Positions 17,869 to 27,457 are shown, counted from the first letter of the stretch. The stretch: DNA of 54,157 nt from Staphylococcus coagulans (GCF_002901995.1 NZ_PPQN01000020.1:1-54157); one strand, 5' to 3'. Numbers and translations are program-made. Notes: a model not told the origin generated them from the sequence alone.

Positions 17869-18766
17869 TTAAATCTCCTCCATATTGAAATATTTTTTTC
17901 GACATATAACGGTCACTTCCATCCGGAAAAATGACGACAATCTTACCCTTTTGAATACGTTGCGCCACTTGAAGTGCGCCTTCTAACGCTGCACCCGACG
18001 AACTACCCGCTAATATCCCTTCATATTTGGCGAGTTGTTTCACATGCTCAAATGCCACTTCATCAGAAACCACTTCAACGACATCAATCCATTCTTTTTT
18101 CAAAAATTGAGGCCATACCTCTACACCGATGCCCTCAGTATCGTGGCTTCCCTTTTCTTGTCCACTTAAAATAGATCCTTTTGGCTCAACAACAACGGAT
18201 TTAACACCATAAGGTTGTAAAGATTCAGCGACACCAGAAAACGTACCTCCTGAACCTGCCCCTGCCACAAAGTAATCCAAATTCGGTATCGCTTCAATAA
18301 TTTCTACCGCAAGCGTCTCTCTGTAGGCGTCTGGATTATCTGATGTTTCGAATTGGTTTGTATAATACGCACCTGTACGCTTCGCAAAGTTTTCTGCTGC
18401 TTGGCGCGCACCTAACATCCCTTCCTCTTTCGGTGTACGATGAATACGTGCGCCTAATGCGCGCATAATATCAATTTTTTCCTCTGAAAACCCCTCTGGC
18501 GCAAAAATGACACATTGGATTTGATAATGGTTTGCGACGATTGCAAGTCCAATACCTGTATTACCTGCAGTGGCCTCAACAACCGTATCTCCAGATTGAA
18601 TTCGTCCTTCTTCTATCGCATGTTCAATTAAATACTTTCCAAGTCGATCTTTTACACTGCCCCCAGGATTATACATCTCGAGTTTCGCATAAATTTGAAC
18701 ATCGTCATTACTATAATGTTCTAATTGCACAAGCGGTGTATGCCCAATTAAATCGAAATTCCTCAA
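17861..18766 (-). CDS. mccA: O-acetylserine-dependent cystathionine beta-synthase (MccA), PLP enzyme
   Basis: This 301-residue member of the cysteine synthase/CBS fold has the PLP lysine at K39 (NPGGSVKDR), the TAGNTGIG loop and the GSGGTFSG phosphate-binding loop. With MccB it forms the reverse transsulfuration route, homocysteine to cystathionine to cysteine. The start is TTG, supported by GAGGAGG 8 nt upstream and no better codon. The promoter region carries an imperfect dyad that may be a CymR-type site. Confidence 0.9.
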   Translation of the reverse strand: MRNFDLIGHTPLVQLEHYSNDDVQIYAKLEMYNPGGSVKDRLGKYLIEHAIEEGRIQSGDTVVEATAGNTGIGLAIVANHYQIQCVIFAPEGFSEEKIDIMRALGARIHRTPKEEGMLGARQAAENFAKRTGAYYTNQFETSDNPDAYRETLAVEIIEAIPNLDYFVAGAGSGGTFSGVAESLQPYGVKSVVVEPKGSILSGQEKGSHDTEGIGVEVWPQFLKKEWIDVVEVVSDEVAFEHVKQLAKYEGILAGSSSGAALEGALQVAQRIQKGKIVVIFPDGSDRYMSKKIFQYGGDLNE

Positions 18767-18797
18767 AATTGCGCCTCCTCAATCCATTCACTACCTT

Positions 18798-18848
18798 AAT
18801 TCTTAGTTATTCAATATGAATTATAGGTTAAATTATAATGAGATTCAA
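18798..18848 (-). promoter_or_regulatory. mccAB promoter with candidate CymR-type dyad
   Basis: On the minus strand there is a -35 TTGAAT (18843-18848), a 17-nt spacer and a -10 TATAAT (18820-18825). An imperfect dyad with arms AATTC (18798-18802) and GAATT (18818-18822) overlaps the -10 and start site. CymR represses mccAB-type genes in Bacillus and Staphylococcus. Assigning this dyad to CymR is inference from position and AT-rich arms. Confidence 0.6.
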
Positions 18849-18943
18849 TGTAAAGGCCATCAATTTTTATATTCATATTTTTCTGATAATTTAAATGAGG
18901 TTTTGCGTTATAATATATAATAAAGATAAAGGAGGCTAAAATT

Positions 18944-19366
18944 GTGGAAATCATCTCAAAAACAACGCTGACATCGGAAGACATTCAGCAACTTTATAAG
19001 CTATATCAAGATATTGGTTGGTTTGGCCATACGCCCGAAAATATTGGAGTCATTTACAATGCAAGCACACATATTTTTGTAGCTGTCCACCAACAAAAAA
19101 TCGTTGGCTGTGCCCGTGCCCTTTCTGACGGTGTTTTCAATGCTGCTATATATGATGTGATTGTCCATCCACGCTTTCAACGGCAAGGGGTTGGTAAAAA
19201 GCTTTTACATCAACTTTGCGACACCTTTCGTTCAGTTTCCTGTATTCATCTCATTTCGACTATCGGTCATACTGATTTTTATGAATCTTGTGGGTTTAAA
19301 TTATTAAAAACGGGCATGGGAATTTATCAAAAAGAAAACTTAGCTGAAACTTATTTGTACAATTGA
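18944..19366 (+). CDS. GNAT-family N-acetyltransferase
   Basis: This 140-residue single-domain GNAT protein has the acetyl-CoA loop in motif A (PRFQRQGVGKKLL, about residues 76-88). Its C-terminal half (HTDFYESCGFKLL) is typical of the family. The start is GTG with AAAGGAGG 8 nt upstream. The substrate is unknown; small amines are usual. Thirteen nt separate it from the carboxylesterase, so the two are cotranscribed. Confidence 0.88.
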   Translation: MEIISKTTLTSEDIQQLYKLYQDIGWFGHTPENIGVIYNASTHIFVAVHQQKIVGCARALSDGVFNAAIYDVIVHPRFQRQGVGKKLLHQLCDTFRSVSCIHLISTIGHTDFYESCGFKLLKTGMGIYQKENLAETYLYN

Positions 19367-19379
19367 AGGAGTGAAAGGG

Positions 19380-20705
19380 ATGCGTATTGATACGAGATTA
19401 GGAACAATTTATGGTAAATCATATGCTGGCTTTGACGTTTTTAAAGGTATTCCTTACGCACAACCGCCAACAGGCGCTTTACGCTTTAAACATGCCCAGC
19501 CCGTTACACATTATGAGAATGACCTCTATGCGACAGAATTTGGTCATACACCGATACAACCCTTTAATTCGCTTGAAGCTTTTTTCTCTCCTTTTCAAGA
19601 AGCACCTCAACAAAGTGAAGATTGTCTCACATTAAATATTTGGCGTCCTCAATCTAAGCACGATCAACTTCTACCTGTCATTATTTTTATTTACGGTGGA
19701 AGCTTTGTGAATGGTCATAGTGCCCAAGATATATATCAACCCCAAGCGATTGTTCAACAAGAGGACGTCATCGTCGTCACATTCAATTACCGATTAGGTG
19801 CTTTAGGCTTTTTGGACTGGTCTGCAATTCATTCTGACTGGCAGGCAAACAATGGACTTTCTGACCAAATCTGTGCATTAAAGTGGGTCTATGCGCATAT
19901 TTCCAGCTTTGGTGGCGATCCGCAGCGTCTCACACTGATGGGACAATCCGCAGGCGCAATGAGTATTGAGGCACTGTTACGCATGCGAAGTGTCAGACCA
20001 ATGATTCGAAATGCGGTACTGTTAAGCGGCATATTACAACTCGATACGCCATACGCCGCACAACAAAAAGCGCAAATATTCAACACATCAAAGCATCGAC
20101 ACTTCCCCAATCAAACATGGCAAGCGTTAGATAGCGACGCTATTTTAACGTTGATGGATACGCATCAGTCACATTATGGTCCTTCAAAAGGGTTAGAATT
20201 AATTTATCAACCTGTTGCGTCAAAAGAGATTGAACCCCATTATGACCTTGTCGATATACCTGTTTTATTAGGTATCACATCATCAGAAGGTGATATCTAT
20301 ATTAAAAATGAACAAAAAAAATTAGACCCTTTACAATTTCAAGCGATTTTGAATCGTGCTGGTTTACCAATACCGGACCTTCATGAGATGATGACAGCAC
20401 AACAACAACGTCGACTTATCACAGATTTCTATTTTAAACAGCCTTTTTTCGATCTTTTTCATAAACTTTCAAAAACGGCACCCACTTGGAAAGCTGAGTT
20501 TAATTGGTTTCGTCCTGATCACCCACGCTATGCTTCGGCTTATCATATCTTAGATTTAATTTTTTGGATGGGACGCCTCGATATTTTAGAAGCAAATGGT
20601 TTAACCCTCACTTCACATGAAAAACAACTAAGCCACCGCATGATTCACGATTTATGCCATTTTGCAAAATATGGCGAACTGAGACAGCATCAATATTATA
20701 TGTAA
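19380..20705 (+). CDS. Type-B carboxylesterase / para-nitrobenzyl esterase-like hydrolase
   Basis: The ATG at 19380 is preferred because the ribosome site AAGGAG sits on the upstream GTG at 19371. The 441-residue alpha/beta hydrolase has the nucleophile S190 in GQSAGAMS. The oxyanion motif is IYGGSFVNG and the N-terminal FKGIPYAQPP is diagnostic of the type-B carboxylesterase family. It is shorter than the usual 480-550 residues, with a reduced C-terminal half. No signal peptide is present, so it is cytoplasmic. It probably hydrolyses small esters and forms a two-gene unit with the acetyltransferase. Confidence 0.9.
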   Translation: MRIDTRLGTIYGKSYAGFDVFKGIPYAQPPTGALRFKHAQPVTHYENDLYATEFGHTPIQPFNSLEAFFSPFQEAPQQSEDCLTLNIWRPQSKHDQLLPVIIFIYGGSFVNGHSAQDIYQPQAIVQQEDVIVVTFNYRLGALGFLDWSAIHSDWQANNGLSDQICALKWVYAHISSFGGDPQRLTLMGQSAGAMSIEALLRMRSVRPMIRNAVLLSGILQLDTPYAAQQKAQIFNTSKHRHFPNQTWQALDSDAILTLMDTHQSHYGPSKGLELIYQPVASKEIEPHYDLVDIPVLLGITSSEGDIYIKNEQKKLDPLQFQAILNRAGLPIPDLHEMMTAQQQRRLITDFYFKQPFFDLFHKLSKTAPTWKAEFNWFRPDHPRYASAYHILDLIFWMGRLDILEANGLTLTSHEKQLSHRMIHDLCHFAKYGELRQHQYYM

Positions 20706-20729
20706 ATTTCTTCTTGTCATTCATTTAAA

Positions 20730-20780
20730 AAGCGTGATTGCCTGCCTCTCATCATTGAGGCAAGTTCAACCACGCTTCTT
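20730..20780. terminator. Bidirectional terminator between esterase and transporter
   Basis: AAGCGTG (20730-20736) pairs with CACGCTT (20771-20777), with an inner GCCTC/GAGGC stem and T-rich flanks on both sides. The genes converge here. Confidence 0.83.
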
Positions 20781-20840
20781 TATATTGAACCTTATTAATC
20801 AGAAATGTGCTATAAGACAAAAATGTCGAAATTAATCTGT

Positions 20841-22169
20841 TCAAACGAATTGTAAAATAAATACTGCTAAAATAATACATGGCAATATCCATTTTACTAA
20901 TATATACCATGGATAAAATAGTTTAAGACGGTAATCACCAAATGCCTCTCTTAATGTCTCTTTTTTAACCTTATGACCAATTGCTAATGTTGAAGCAAGT
21001 GCGCCAATAGGGAGCAAAATATTTGAAACAAGAAAATCCATATTATCAAAAAGTGTACCTGCACCAAATGTTAATCCGCTTAAGCTACTGAATGACAACA
21101 TTGCCGGTATACTTATCATGACCACACCTGCACCTACAAGCATCGTCATTTTGAGGCGTTTTCGATTATCATTGCGTGTCAAATTAGAGATATTTAACTC
21201 TAGCAATGAAATTGAAGAGGTCAGTGCTGCAAACAAAAAGAGGACGAGGAAAATAATATAAAATAACGTACCAAATTGAATTTTTTCAAAAACAAGGGGT
21301 AACACTTTGAATAATAAACCAGGGCCCTCTTTAGGCTGATAGCCAAAAGCCTGTAATACCGGAAATATAGCTAGCCCCGCTAAAATGGCGATAACAATAT
21401 TCATAGCAACAATCGTAATTGCAGACCGCTTAATTGGCATTTCTTTAGGTGCGTAACTTGCATATGTCATCATACCCGTCGTACCTAATGATAGTGCGAA
21501 AAAGGATTGGCCTAACGCAAATAAAATAGAATCCATCGTTATATCTGTCACGCGTGGTTCAAATAAAAAGCGCACCCCTTCCATAGCACCTTTTAAAGAA
21601 AGCGATTGGGCAACAATGACAATTAAAAAGACAAACAGCAGCGGCATCATCACTTTAGATGCCTTTTCTAAACCTTTTTCAACGCCTAGCATCACGATTA
21701 AACAAGTTAGTCCTATAAATATAAGCTGTCCTATCAATGTATAGGCAGGTTGGCTAATGATTGATTCAAAACGTATATCGCTCAAATGCACGGGGCCAAG
21801 ATGGATCCATTGAAGTCCTACGATTCCAATATAGACTACAATCCAACCCCCAATTACACTGTAAAAACCGAACAACAAAAATACTGTTAGATTGCCAATC
21901 CAACCGATACTATTAAGCCATTTTTGGCCCGTTAACTTTCCAAATAATTGAGTTGTATAGGTTCTACCTAATTTACCCACCGCAAATTCCATAATCAGAA
22001 AAGGGAGACCTATTAAAATAGTGAATAAAACAAACATGAATAAAAAAGCGCCGCCGCCATACATCCCTGCCATATATGGAAACTTCCACAATGCGCCTAA
22101 ACCAATTGCGGAGCCTGCACTCGCTAAAATAAATCCCGTCGACGATTTCCACTGTGACTTTTGTGACAA
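20841..22169 (-). CDS. Neurotransmitter:sodium symporter (NSS) family transporter
   Basis: This 442-residue integral membrane protein has about 11 hydrophobic helices. The N-terminal GSAIGLGALWKFPYMAG is the unwound TM1 motif of LeuT-like transporters, where sodium and the substrate carboxylate bind. It should import an amino acid or amine with sodium; the substrate is not predictable. Bacterial NSS proteins with 11 rather than 12 helices, as seems the case here, include MhsT-like tryptophan carriers. It is monocistronic and divergent from a 63-residue membrane protein. Confidence 0.92.
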   Translation of the reverse strand: MSQKSQWKSSTGFILASAGSAIGLGALWKFPYMAGMYGGGAFLFMFVLFTILIGLPFLIMEFAVGKLGRTYTTQLFGKLTGQKWLNSIGWIGNLTVFLLFGFYSVIGGWIVVYIGIVGLQWIHLGPVHLSDIRFESIISQPAYTLIGQLIFIGLTCLIVMLGVEKGLEKASKVMMPLLFVFLIVIVAQSLSLKGAMEGVRFLFEPRVTDITMDSILFALGQSFFALSLGTTGMMTYASYAPKEMPIKRSAITIVAMNIVIAILAGLAIFPVLQAFGYQPKEGPGLLFKVLPLVFEKIQFGTLFYIIFLVLFLFAALTSSISLLELNISNLTRNDNRKRLKMTMLVGAGVVMISIPAMLSFSSLSGLTFGAGTLFDNMDFLVSNILLPIGALASTLAIGHKVKKETLREAFGDYRLKLFYPWYILVKWILPCIILAVFILQFV

Positions 22170-22353
22170 TACCTTTCACCCTTTCACTTTAATGCGTTGA
22201 ATCGTTTAAGCATACTTTGAAAATATAACATATTCATTGCTCAAGAACAATCTTCTGCGACTATTTATTGAAATGGTCAATGAAATTTCAAATAGCGATT
22301 GATTCATCACTTTAATTTGATATGATTAAAGTGAATAAAAGGGGTGAGAAATC

Positions 22354-22545
22354 ATGTCAGAAAAATTGAAAGAACGCATTTATTTAATCGCGATTATTAT
22401 TAGTACTTTATGTGTTATTTCTTCTGTGTTATTTAGCCTAAGTCCTGCCATTACTGCAGCAGTCACTTTTATTTCTATCATTATATTTGCGATATTGTAT
22501 TTTGTTGTACCAACTAAAAATCAAAATACACGTAATTTAAAATAA
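22354..22545 (+). CDS. Small two-helix membrane protein (63 residues), unknown
   Basis: The protein has a short charged N-terminus (SEKLKER), two membrane helices (about 9-29 and 33-52) joined by a very short turn, and a polar tail. A clear GGGGTGAG ribosome site precedes the ATG, and a strong hairpin terminator follows, so it is a genuine gene. I do not recognise the family. Confidence 0.75.
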   Translation: MSEKLKERIYLIAIIISTLCVISSVLFSLSPAITAAVTFISIIIFAILYFVVPTKNQNTRNLK

Positions 22546-22595
22546 TTTAACCGCTACACATGGCAAAGAACTGGGAGATAAGGTTTCAATTTCCT

Positions 22596-22640
22596 AAAAA
22601 ACACCCCAAAATTCATTCAAACGATTTTGAGGTGTTTTTT
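22596..22640. terminator. Bidirectional terminator
   Basis: AAAAAACACC plus CAAAAT (from 22596) pairs with ATTTTGAGGTGTTTTTT (to 22640). It serves the 63-residue gene on the plus strand and the ppdK operon on the minus strand. Confidence 0.9.
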
Positions 22641-22692
22641 TATTTTGGCTAGGTTACGTCCTAGACTTTGTTTTTTTTATTTTTTGAGTATA

Positions 22693-23508
22693 TTAAAAAG
22701 AGGACTGTAAATATTTTTCGATATAGAATGCCGACTCTTCAATCGAGCGATATTCTGTGTTAATCACGGTGGCATTCAACTTTTTGAATACTTCTTCCGC
22801 ATAAGCCAACTCAACTTTGATCCGTTTTAAATCGTTATAATTGGCTTGGCCGTCGATGCCTAATATTTTCATTCGCTCTGTTCGAATGTTCATAATATAT
22901 TGTGGGCTCGCTGTTAAGCCAAATACTTTAATTTGCTTCTTTTTAATCGTCTCGTATGGGATTGTCACTTCGGGAACTAGTGGTATATTCGCAATTTTAT
23001 AGCCTTTATTTGCTAAGTACATGCTTAATGGCGTCTTAGATGTACGTGAAACACCTACAATGAGTGCGTCCGCTTCACCTATATCCGTAAAATGCTTACC
23101 ATCATCATATTTAACCGAGTATTCAATCGCATCAATACGCTTGAAGTAGTCATCATCTAATTTTCGAATCATCCCTGTTTCTTTCGTAGGAATATGACCC
23201 GTTTGCGCTTGAATATGATGAAGGAGCGACGACATATAGTCAATATATGGAATTTGATATTGGTTTGCATACGCTTGTCCCATAACATTATATTCTTCTG
23301 TCACTAGCGTCGTAACGACAATCGCATCTCTTTCTTTTGCTAACTTTAACACATGAACTAACTCTTCCTCGCTTTTGATAAACGAAAACTTTTTAATTTC
23401 AATTTGCGTCAAATCTGGAAATTGACTGACACCGGCATGTACCATACGTTGTGCCGTTTCACCTAGTGAATCAGATACGATAAAAATCGTCAATTGCCTT
23501 TTCTCCAT
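22693..23508 (-). CDS. PPDK regulatory protein (bifunctional kinase/pyrophosphorylase, DUF299 family)
   Basis: This enzyme inactivates pyruvate phosphate dikinase by ADP-dependent phosphorylation of the threonine two residues before the catalytic histidine, and reactivates it by phosphorolysis. The start is taken at the ATG at 23508 (271 residues, the family's usual length). The longer GTG start at 23535 has no ribosome site and lies inside ppdK. The P-loop-like GVSRTSKTPLS (about residues 150) and the N-terminal IFIVSDSLGETA are family hallmarks. It begins just after the ppdK stop, so both are made from one transcript. Confidence 0.93.
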   Translation of the reverse strand: MEKRQLTIFIVSDSLGETAQRMVHAGVSQFPDLTQIEIKKFSFIKSEEELVHVLKLAKERDAIVVTTLVTEEYNVMGQAYANQYQIPYIDYMSSLLHHIQAQTGHIPTKETGMIRKLDDDYFKRIDAIEYSVKYDDGKHFTDIGEADALIVGVSRTSKTPLSMYLANKGYKIANIPLVPEVTIPYETIKKKQIKVFGLTASPQYIMNIRTERMKILGIDGQANYNDLKRIKVELAYAEEVFKKLNATVINTEYRSIEESAFYIEKYLQSSF

Positions 23509-23512
23509 AGCC

Positions 23513-26137
23513 TTATCGCTCGCTCTCAACGACACTTTGTGCGGTAGCTAAAATGGCTCCTGGTACGCGGAAAGGTGAACATGATACATAATCAATCGCC
23601 ATTTTGTTAAAGTGATGAATTGATTTAGGATCGCCTCCTAACTCTCCACATACGCCAATTTTGATTGATTCATTGACCTGTTTTGCTTGCTCAACAGCCA
23701 TTTTAATCAATGCACCTACCCCATTAACATCTAAAGTTTGGAATGGATCAACTTCTAAAATTTGTTGATTTAAGTATTCATTGATGAATTTTCCAGCGTC
23801 ATCACGAGAAAAACCATACGTTAACTGTGTTAAATCATTCGTACCAAAACTAAAGAAATCACACACTTCAGCAAGTTCATTTGCAATCATACATGCACGC
23901 GGTGTTTCAATCATTGTTCCCATTAAAAAGTGCAATGTCTGATCTGTTGTTGTTTCAATACGTTGGATGGCTTCCACAATTTGTGTCTGTAAAATTTTAA
24001 ATTCTTCTACTGTAGATACAAGTGGAATCATAATTTCTGGTTGGCAATGGATTCCCTCTTGCTGTAATTGTGCCACACTATTCATAATCGCTTCTGCTTG
24101 CATCACATAAAGCTCTGGATAGGTAATGGCTAATCGACAACCGCGATGGCCCAGCATAGGGTTTGTTTCGTGTAACTCTAATATACGTTTGTTTAATTTT
24201 TCTACTGGAATCGCCAATTGTTGTGCTACATTTTGAATTTCATCTTCTGATTTTGGTAAAAACTCATGTAAAGGTGGGTCTAATAAACGAACAATCGTTG
24301 GACGCTCGCCTGATAAACGGAAAATCTGTTCGAAATCTTCTGTTTGGTAAGCACGTATTTTATCTAAAGCCGCCTTTCTCGTTGCATCATCTGAAGATAA
24401 AATAAAGCGACGCATTTCTACAAGACGCTCTGCACCAAAAAACATATGCTCAGTGCGAACTAAACCAATTCCTTTAGCATTAAATTGATAACCAGCTTCA
24501 ATGTCTGGCGTTGTTTCAGCATTCATACGGACATTGAGGCGGGCCACATCTTCTGCCCATTGCATAAATTGTTCAAAAGCTTCACTATGTTCAGCACTTG
24601 TTGTTTCAATTTCACCAACATAAAGGTCGCCTTTTGCACCATCAACAGATACCATATCGCCTTCTTGCAGTGTTTTTCCCGCATACGATACGATTTTTTC
24701 TTTTGTATTGATTTCAAGATCTGAACAACCTGTCACACAACATTTCCCCATACCGCGCGCAACAACAGCGGCATGAGATGTCATTCCTCCGTGTGTCGTA
24801 ACAATGGCTTCACTTGCGATCATCCCTTCAATATCTTCAGGAGATGTTTCGGGACGCATTAAAATGACTTTTTCTCCTTGCTCCGCTTGCAATTGCGCTG
24901 CTTCGGCTGAGAAAACAATCTTACCTGTTGCAGCACCCGGGCTTGCAGGTAAACCCGCTTTAGATATCACTTCTGCGACTTCAAGTGCTTCATCTTTAAA
25001 AGTAGGATGTAACAATGTATCAATCGATTTCACATCTACTTTGTGCATTGCTTCTTCTTTTGTGATGACGCCTTCGTCTACAAGATCCACTGCAATTTGA
25101 ATTGCCGCTTTAGCTGTGCGTTTACCGTTACGCGTTTGTAAAATATACAGTTTTTCATTTTCTATTGTAAATTCAATATCTTGCATATCTTTATAATGGG
25201 CTTCAAGTTGTTCTGAAACTTCGACGAAAGCTTGATGCACGTGTGGCATTTGCGCTTGTAATGTTGCAATATCTTTCGGCGTCCGAATCCCCGCCACCAC
25301 ATCTTCTCCTTGCGCATTTAATAAGTATTCACCAAATAATTGCGCCTCTCCTGTCACAGGATTACGTGTAAACGCCACCCCTGTTCCACTTTTAGGACCA
25401 CTATTACCAAAAACCATTTCTTGAACATTAACCGCCGTACCGATATCATGTGGAATCTCATTCAAATCACGATACACACGGGCACGATCGTTATCCCATG
25501 ATTTAAATACAGCTTCAATTGCTTCTCGTAGTTGGTCTATAGGGGCTTGTGGGAATGGTTTGTAAACTTCTTCAATATAAACAGTTTTATAATGCTCACA
25601 TATCTCTTTCAAACCTTCTGCTGGGATATCTGCATCATTTTCGTAGCCATGTGACTGTTTATACGCATTAAAATATGTATCGAAAGCAGACATCGGAATG
25701 TGATATACAACTTCACCAAACATTTGTAATAGACGTCTATAACAATCGTATGAAAAACGGGCATCTCCAGTTTTAGCTGCCAGTTTTTCAACATTTTCAT
25801 CATTTAATCCTAAATTTAAAATTGTATCCATCATACCGGGCATTGAAATTTTCGCGCCACTCCGAACCGAAACAAGTAACAAATGATCATTTGATGAAAA
25901 AGCCTTGCCCGTTCTCTCTGAAAAAGCTGCGAGTTGGGTTTCTAATTGATTTTGAACCTCATCAGCAAGTTTTTCTCCATTTTTTAAGTATTCAATACAA
26001 GCTTCAGTTGTAATGGTAAAACCATCAGGAACAGGCAATCCTAAGCGCTTCATTTCAGATAAATTCGCACCTTTGCCACCTAATAAATCTTTCATATCTT
26101 TTTGCCCTTCATCAAAAGCATAGACGTATTTTGTCAT
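23513..26137 (-). CDS. ppdK: Pyruvate, phosphate dikinase
   Basis: This 874-residue enzyme interconverts pyruvate, ATP and phosphate with PEP, AMP and pyrophosphate. It has an N-terminal ATP-grasp domain, a central swivelling phosphohistidine domain with H455 in GGMTSHAA, and a C-terminal TIM barrel with C830 in GVCGELGGDP. These positions match the classical Clostridium enzyme. T453 is the expected regulatory phosphorylation site for the neighbouring regulator. The ATG follows GAGGTGG. The promoter overlaps a 13-bp-arm inverted repeat. Confidence 0.97.
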   Translation of the reverse strand: MTKYVYAFDEGQKDMKDLLGGKGANLSEMKRLGLPVPDGFTITTEACIEYLKNGEKLADEVQNQLETQLAAFSERTGKAFSSNDHLLLVSVRSGAKISMPGMMDTILNLGLNDENVEKLAAKTGDARFSYDCYRRLLQMFGEVVYHIPMSAFDTYFNAYKQSHGYENDADIPAEGLKEICEHYKTVYIEEVYKPFPQAPIDQLREAIEAVFKSWDNDRARVYRDLNEIPHDIGTAVNVQEMVFGNSGPKSGTGVAFTRNPVTGEAQLFGEYLLNAQGEDVVAGIRTPKDIATLQAQMPHVHQAFVEVSEQLEAHYKDMQDIEFTIENEKLYILQTRNGKRTAKAAIQIAVDLVDEGVITKEEAMHKVDVKSIDTLLHPTFKDEALEVAEVISKAGLPASPGAATGKIVFSAEAAQLQAEQGEKVILMRPETSPEDIEGMIASEAIVTTHGGMTSHAAVVARGMGKCCVTGCSDLEINTKEKIVSYAGKTLQEGDMVSVDGAKGDLYVGEIETTSAEHSEAFEQFMQWAEDVARLNVRMNAETTPDIEAGYQFNAKGIGLVRTEHMFFGAERLVEMRRFILSSDDATRKAALDKIRAYQTEDFEQIFRLSGERPTIVRLLDPPLHEFLPKSEDEIQNVAQQLAIPVEKLNKRILELHETNPMLGHRGCRLAITYPELYVMQAEAIMNSVAQLQQEGIHCQPEIMIPLVSTVEEFKILQTQIVEAIQRIETTTDQTLHFLMGTMIETPRACMIANELAEVCDFFSFGTNDLTQLTYGFSRDDAGKFINEYLNQQILEVDPFQTLDVNGVGALIKMAVEQAKQVNESIKIGVCGELGGDPKSIHHFNKMAIDYVSCSPFRVPGAILATAQSVVESER

Positions 26138-26160
26138 ACTTTACCACCTCATTAACGTTT

Positions 26161-26196
26161 AATATGTCATACTAATTAATAAAAGTATGTCATATT
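26161..26196 (-). promoter_or_regulatory. Candidate operator: inverted repeat upstream of ppdK
   Basis: Arms 26161-26173 and 26184-26196 (AGTATGTCATATT on the plus strand for the second) are reverse complements with one central mismatch, separated by 10 AT-only bases. They lie 24-59 nt before the ppdK start codon and overlap its likely -10/-35 (TATGAC and ATGACA on the minus strand). The regulator is unknown. Confidence 0.5.
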
Positions 26197-26418
26197 AAAA
26201 CTAAAAACACAATCAAAAATATAAGAATCATTTGATATTTTTATTTTTTGTCATAAATTCGAGAAATAATTATTTTTACTAGACCTAATATTCACTATCA
26301 ACTTTGTTTTAACGTTTCAAAACCAGCCATTTAATATAAATACGGATGATTAACAAATTAAAAAGGAACCATCATTAAATTTTTAACCTGATTCCATTTA
26401 ATACAAAGGCGTAAAGAA

Positions 26419-27273
26419 ATGAAAAAGATATTCGTCACAGGTGCAACTAGCCTTATGGGTATGAAGTTATACCAACACTTAATTTAAGAAGGGTATGAGG
26501 TTGCTGGTTTTACAACTTCGCAAAACGGTAAAGCACATTTGGAACAACTCGGCGCAAAAGCCTGGATAGGTAATAGTCTCGAGCCAAAAACAATAGAACC
26601 TGCATTGAGAGATTTCAAACCTGACGTTATCATGCATCAAATTACAGATTTAAAAAATGTCGATATGTCAGTAAATACAAAAGTTCGCATTGAAGGCACT
26701 CGAAATTTAGTGGATCTGACATTGAAATATAATATTCAGCATATCATTTCACAAAGTTTAGCCTCTATGTACGCACCTGGCACCTCATTAGCAGATGAGC
26801 AGACTACATTGGATACCGAATCTTCAGGAGATAGAAAAATAACCGTCGACGGTGTTATCGGTTTAGAAAGAGAAAGTCAGCGTTTATCACATGCGGTCAT
26901 TCTTAGATACGGAATGATGTATGGTGAAGGGACTTGTTATGGAAAAGGCGGTATGATTTATAATCAATTTAAAGCAGGGAAAGCTCAGGTTTCAAAAGGT
27001 ATTACCTCTTTTGTACATATTGAGGATACTGTAGAAGCAGCAGTTGCCGCACTTACGTTGGAGCCTGGTGTTTATAATATTACTGATGATGAACCCGTTG
27101 GCGGGGAAGAATGGGTAAAATGGTATGCCCAACAGCTTCAAGTTTCATCAGAAATTGAATTCTCCCCTGCTCTACCTTTCGAACGTGGTGCAAGCAATCA
27201 AAAATATAAAGCAAACCAAGGGGCACTTCGTTATCCTTCTTGTCGTGATGGCATGGTCATGGATGAAAACTAA
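26419..27273 (+). pseudogene. NAD-dependent epimerase/dehydratase, interrupted by one in-frame stop
   Basis: From the ATG at 26419 the frame reads MKKIFVTGATSLMGMKLYQ, the Rossmann start of an extended short-chain dehydrogenase. A TAA stop interrupts it at 26485-26487. The same frame then continues without a break to 27273 (about 260 more residues), keeping the family's middle and C-terminal parts. An AAA-to-TAA change would explain the lesion. A restart at the ATG at 26539 would lack the NAD-binding loop, so the product is probably inactive. The ribosome site is weak. It ends before a hairpin that is duplicated beyond the next gene. Confidence 0.85.
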
Positions 27274-27334
27274 TTTTACTTGAAAGATGTTCGCTATTTG
27301 CAAATGTTGATTCACAAAAGCAATTACATCACGA

Positions 27335-27420
27335 AAAATATTCAAATTCAATCCAACACCTCTACGATTGTCTGCATTATGACAATCATAGAGGTGTTTG
27401 TGTTTTTTTATTAAAAACAA
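27335..27420 (+). repeat. Direct repeat copy 1 with terminator hairpin (27355-27409)
   Basis: AACACCTCTA (27355-27364) pairs with TAGAGGTGTT (27389-27398), with an inner GATTGTC/GACAATC stem and then seven T. This is an intact rho-independent terminator for the epimerase pseudogene. The whole segment recurs, diverged, at 28907-28990 in the same orientation: about 46 of the first 60 aligned bases agree, including TTCAAATTCA and GACAATCATAGAG. Confidence 0.8.
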
Positions 27421-27457
27421 TCTTTTATCTTCATGATTAGTTATACTTTCTTTGACC

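Noticed and set aside
18767..18943. T-box or other riboswitch upstream of mccAB
   Set aside because: The leader from the predicted start is only about 45 nt, too short for a T-box or S-box, and no specifier or core motif is visible.
23509..23535. Longer GTG-started form of the dikinase regulatory protein
   Set aside because: No ribosome site, and the extra residues are encoded inside the end of ppdK; the ATG at 23508 gives the family's normal length.
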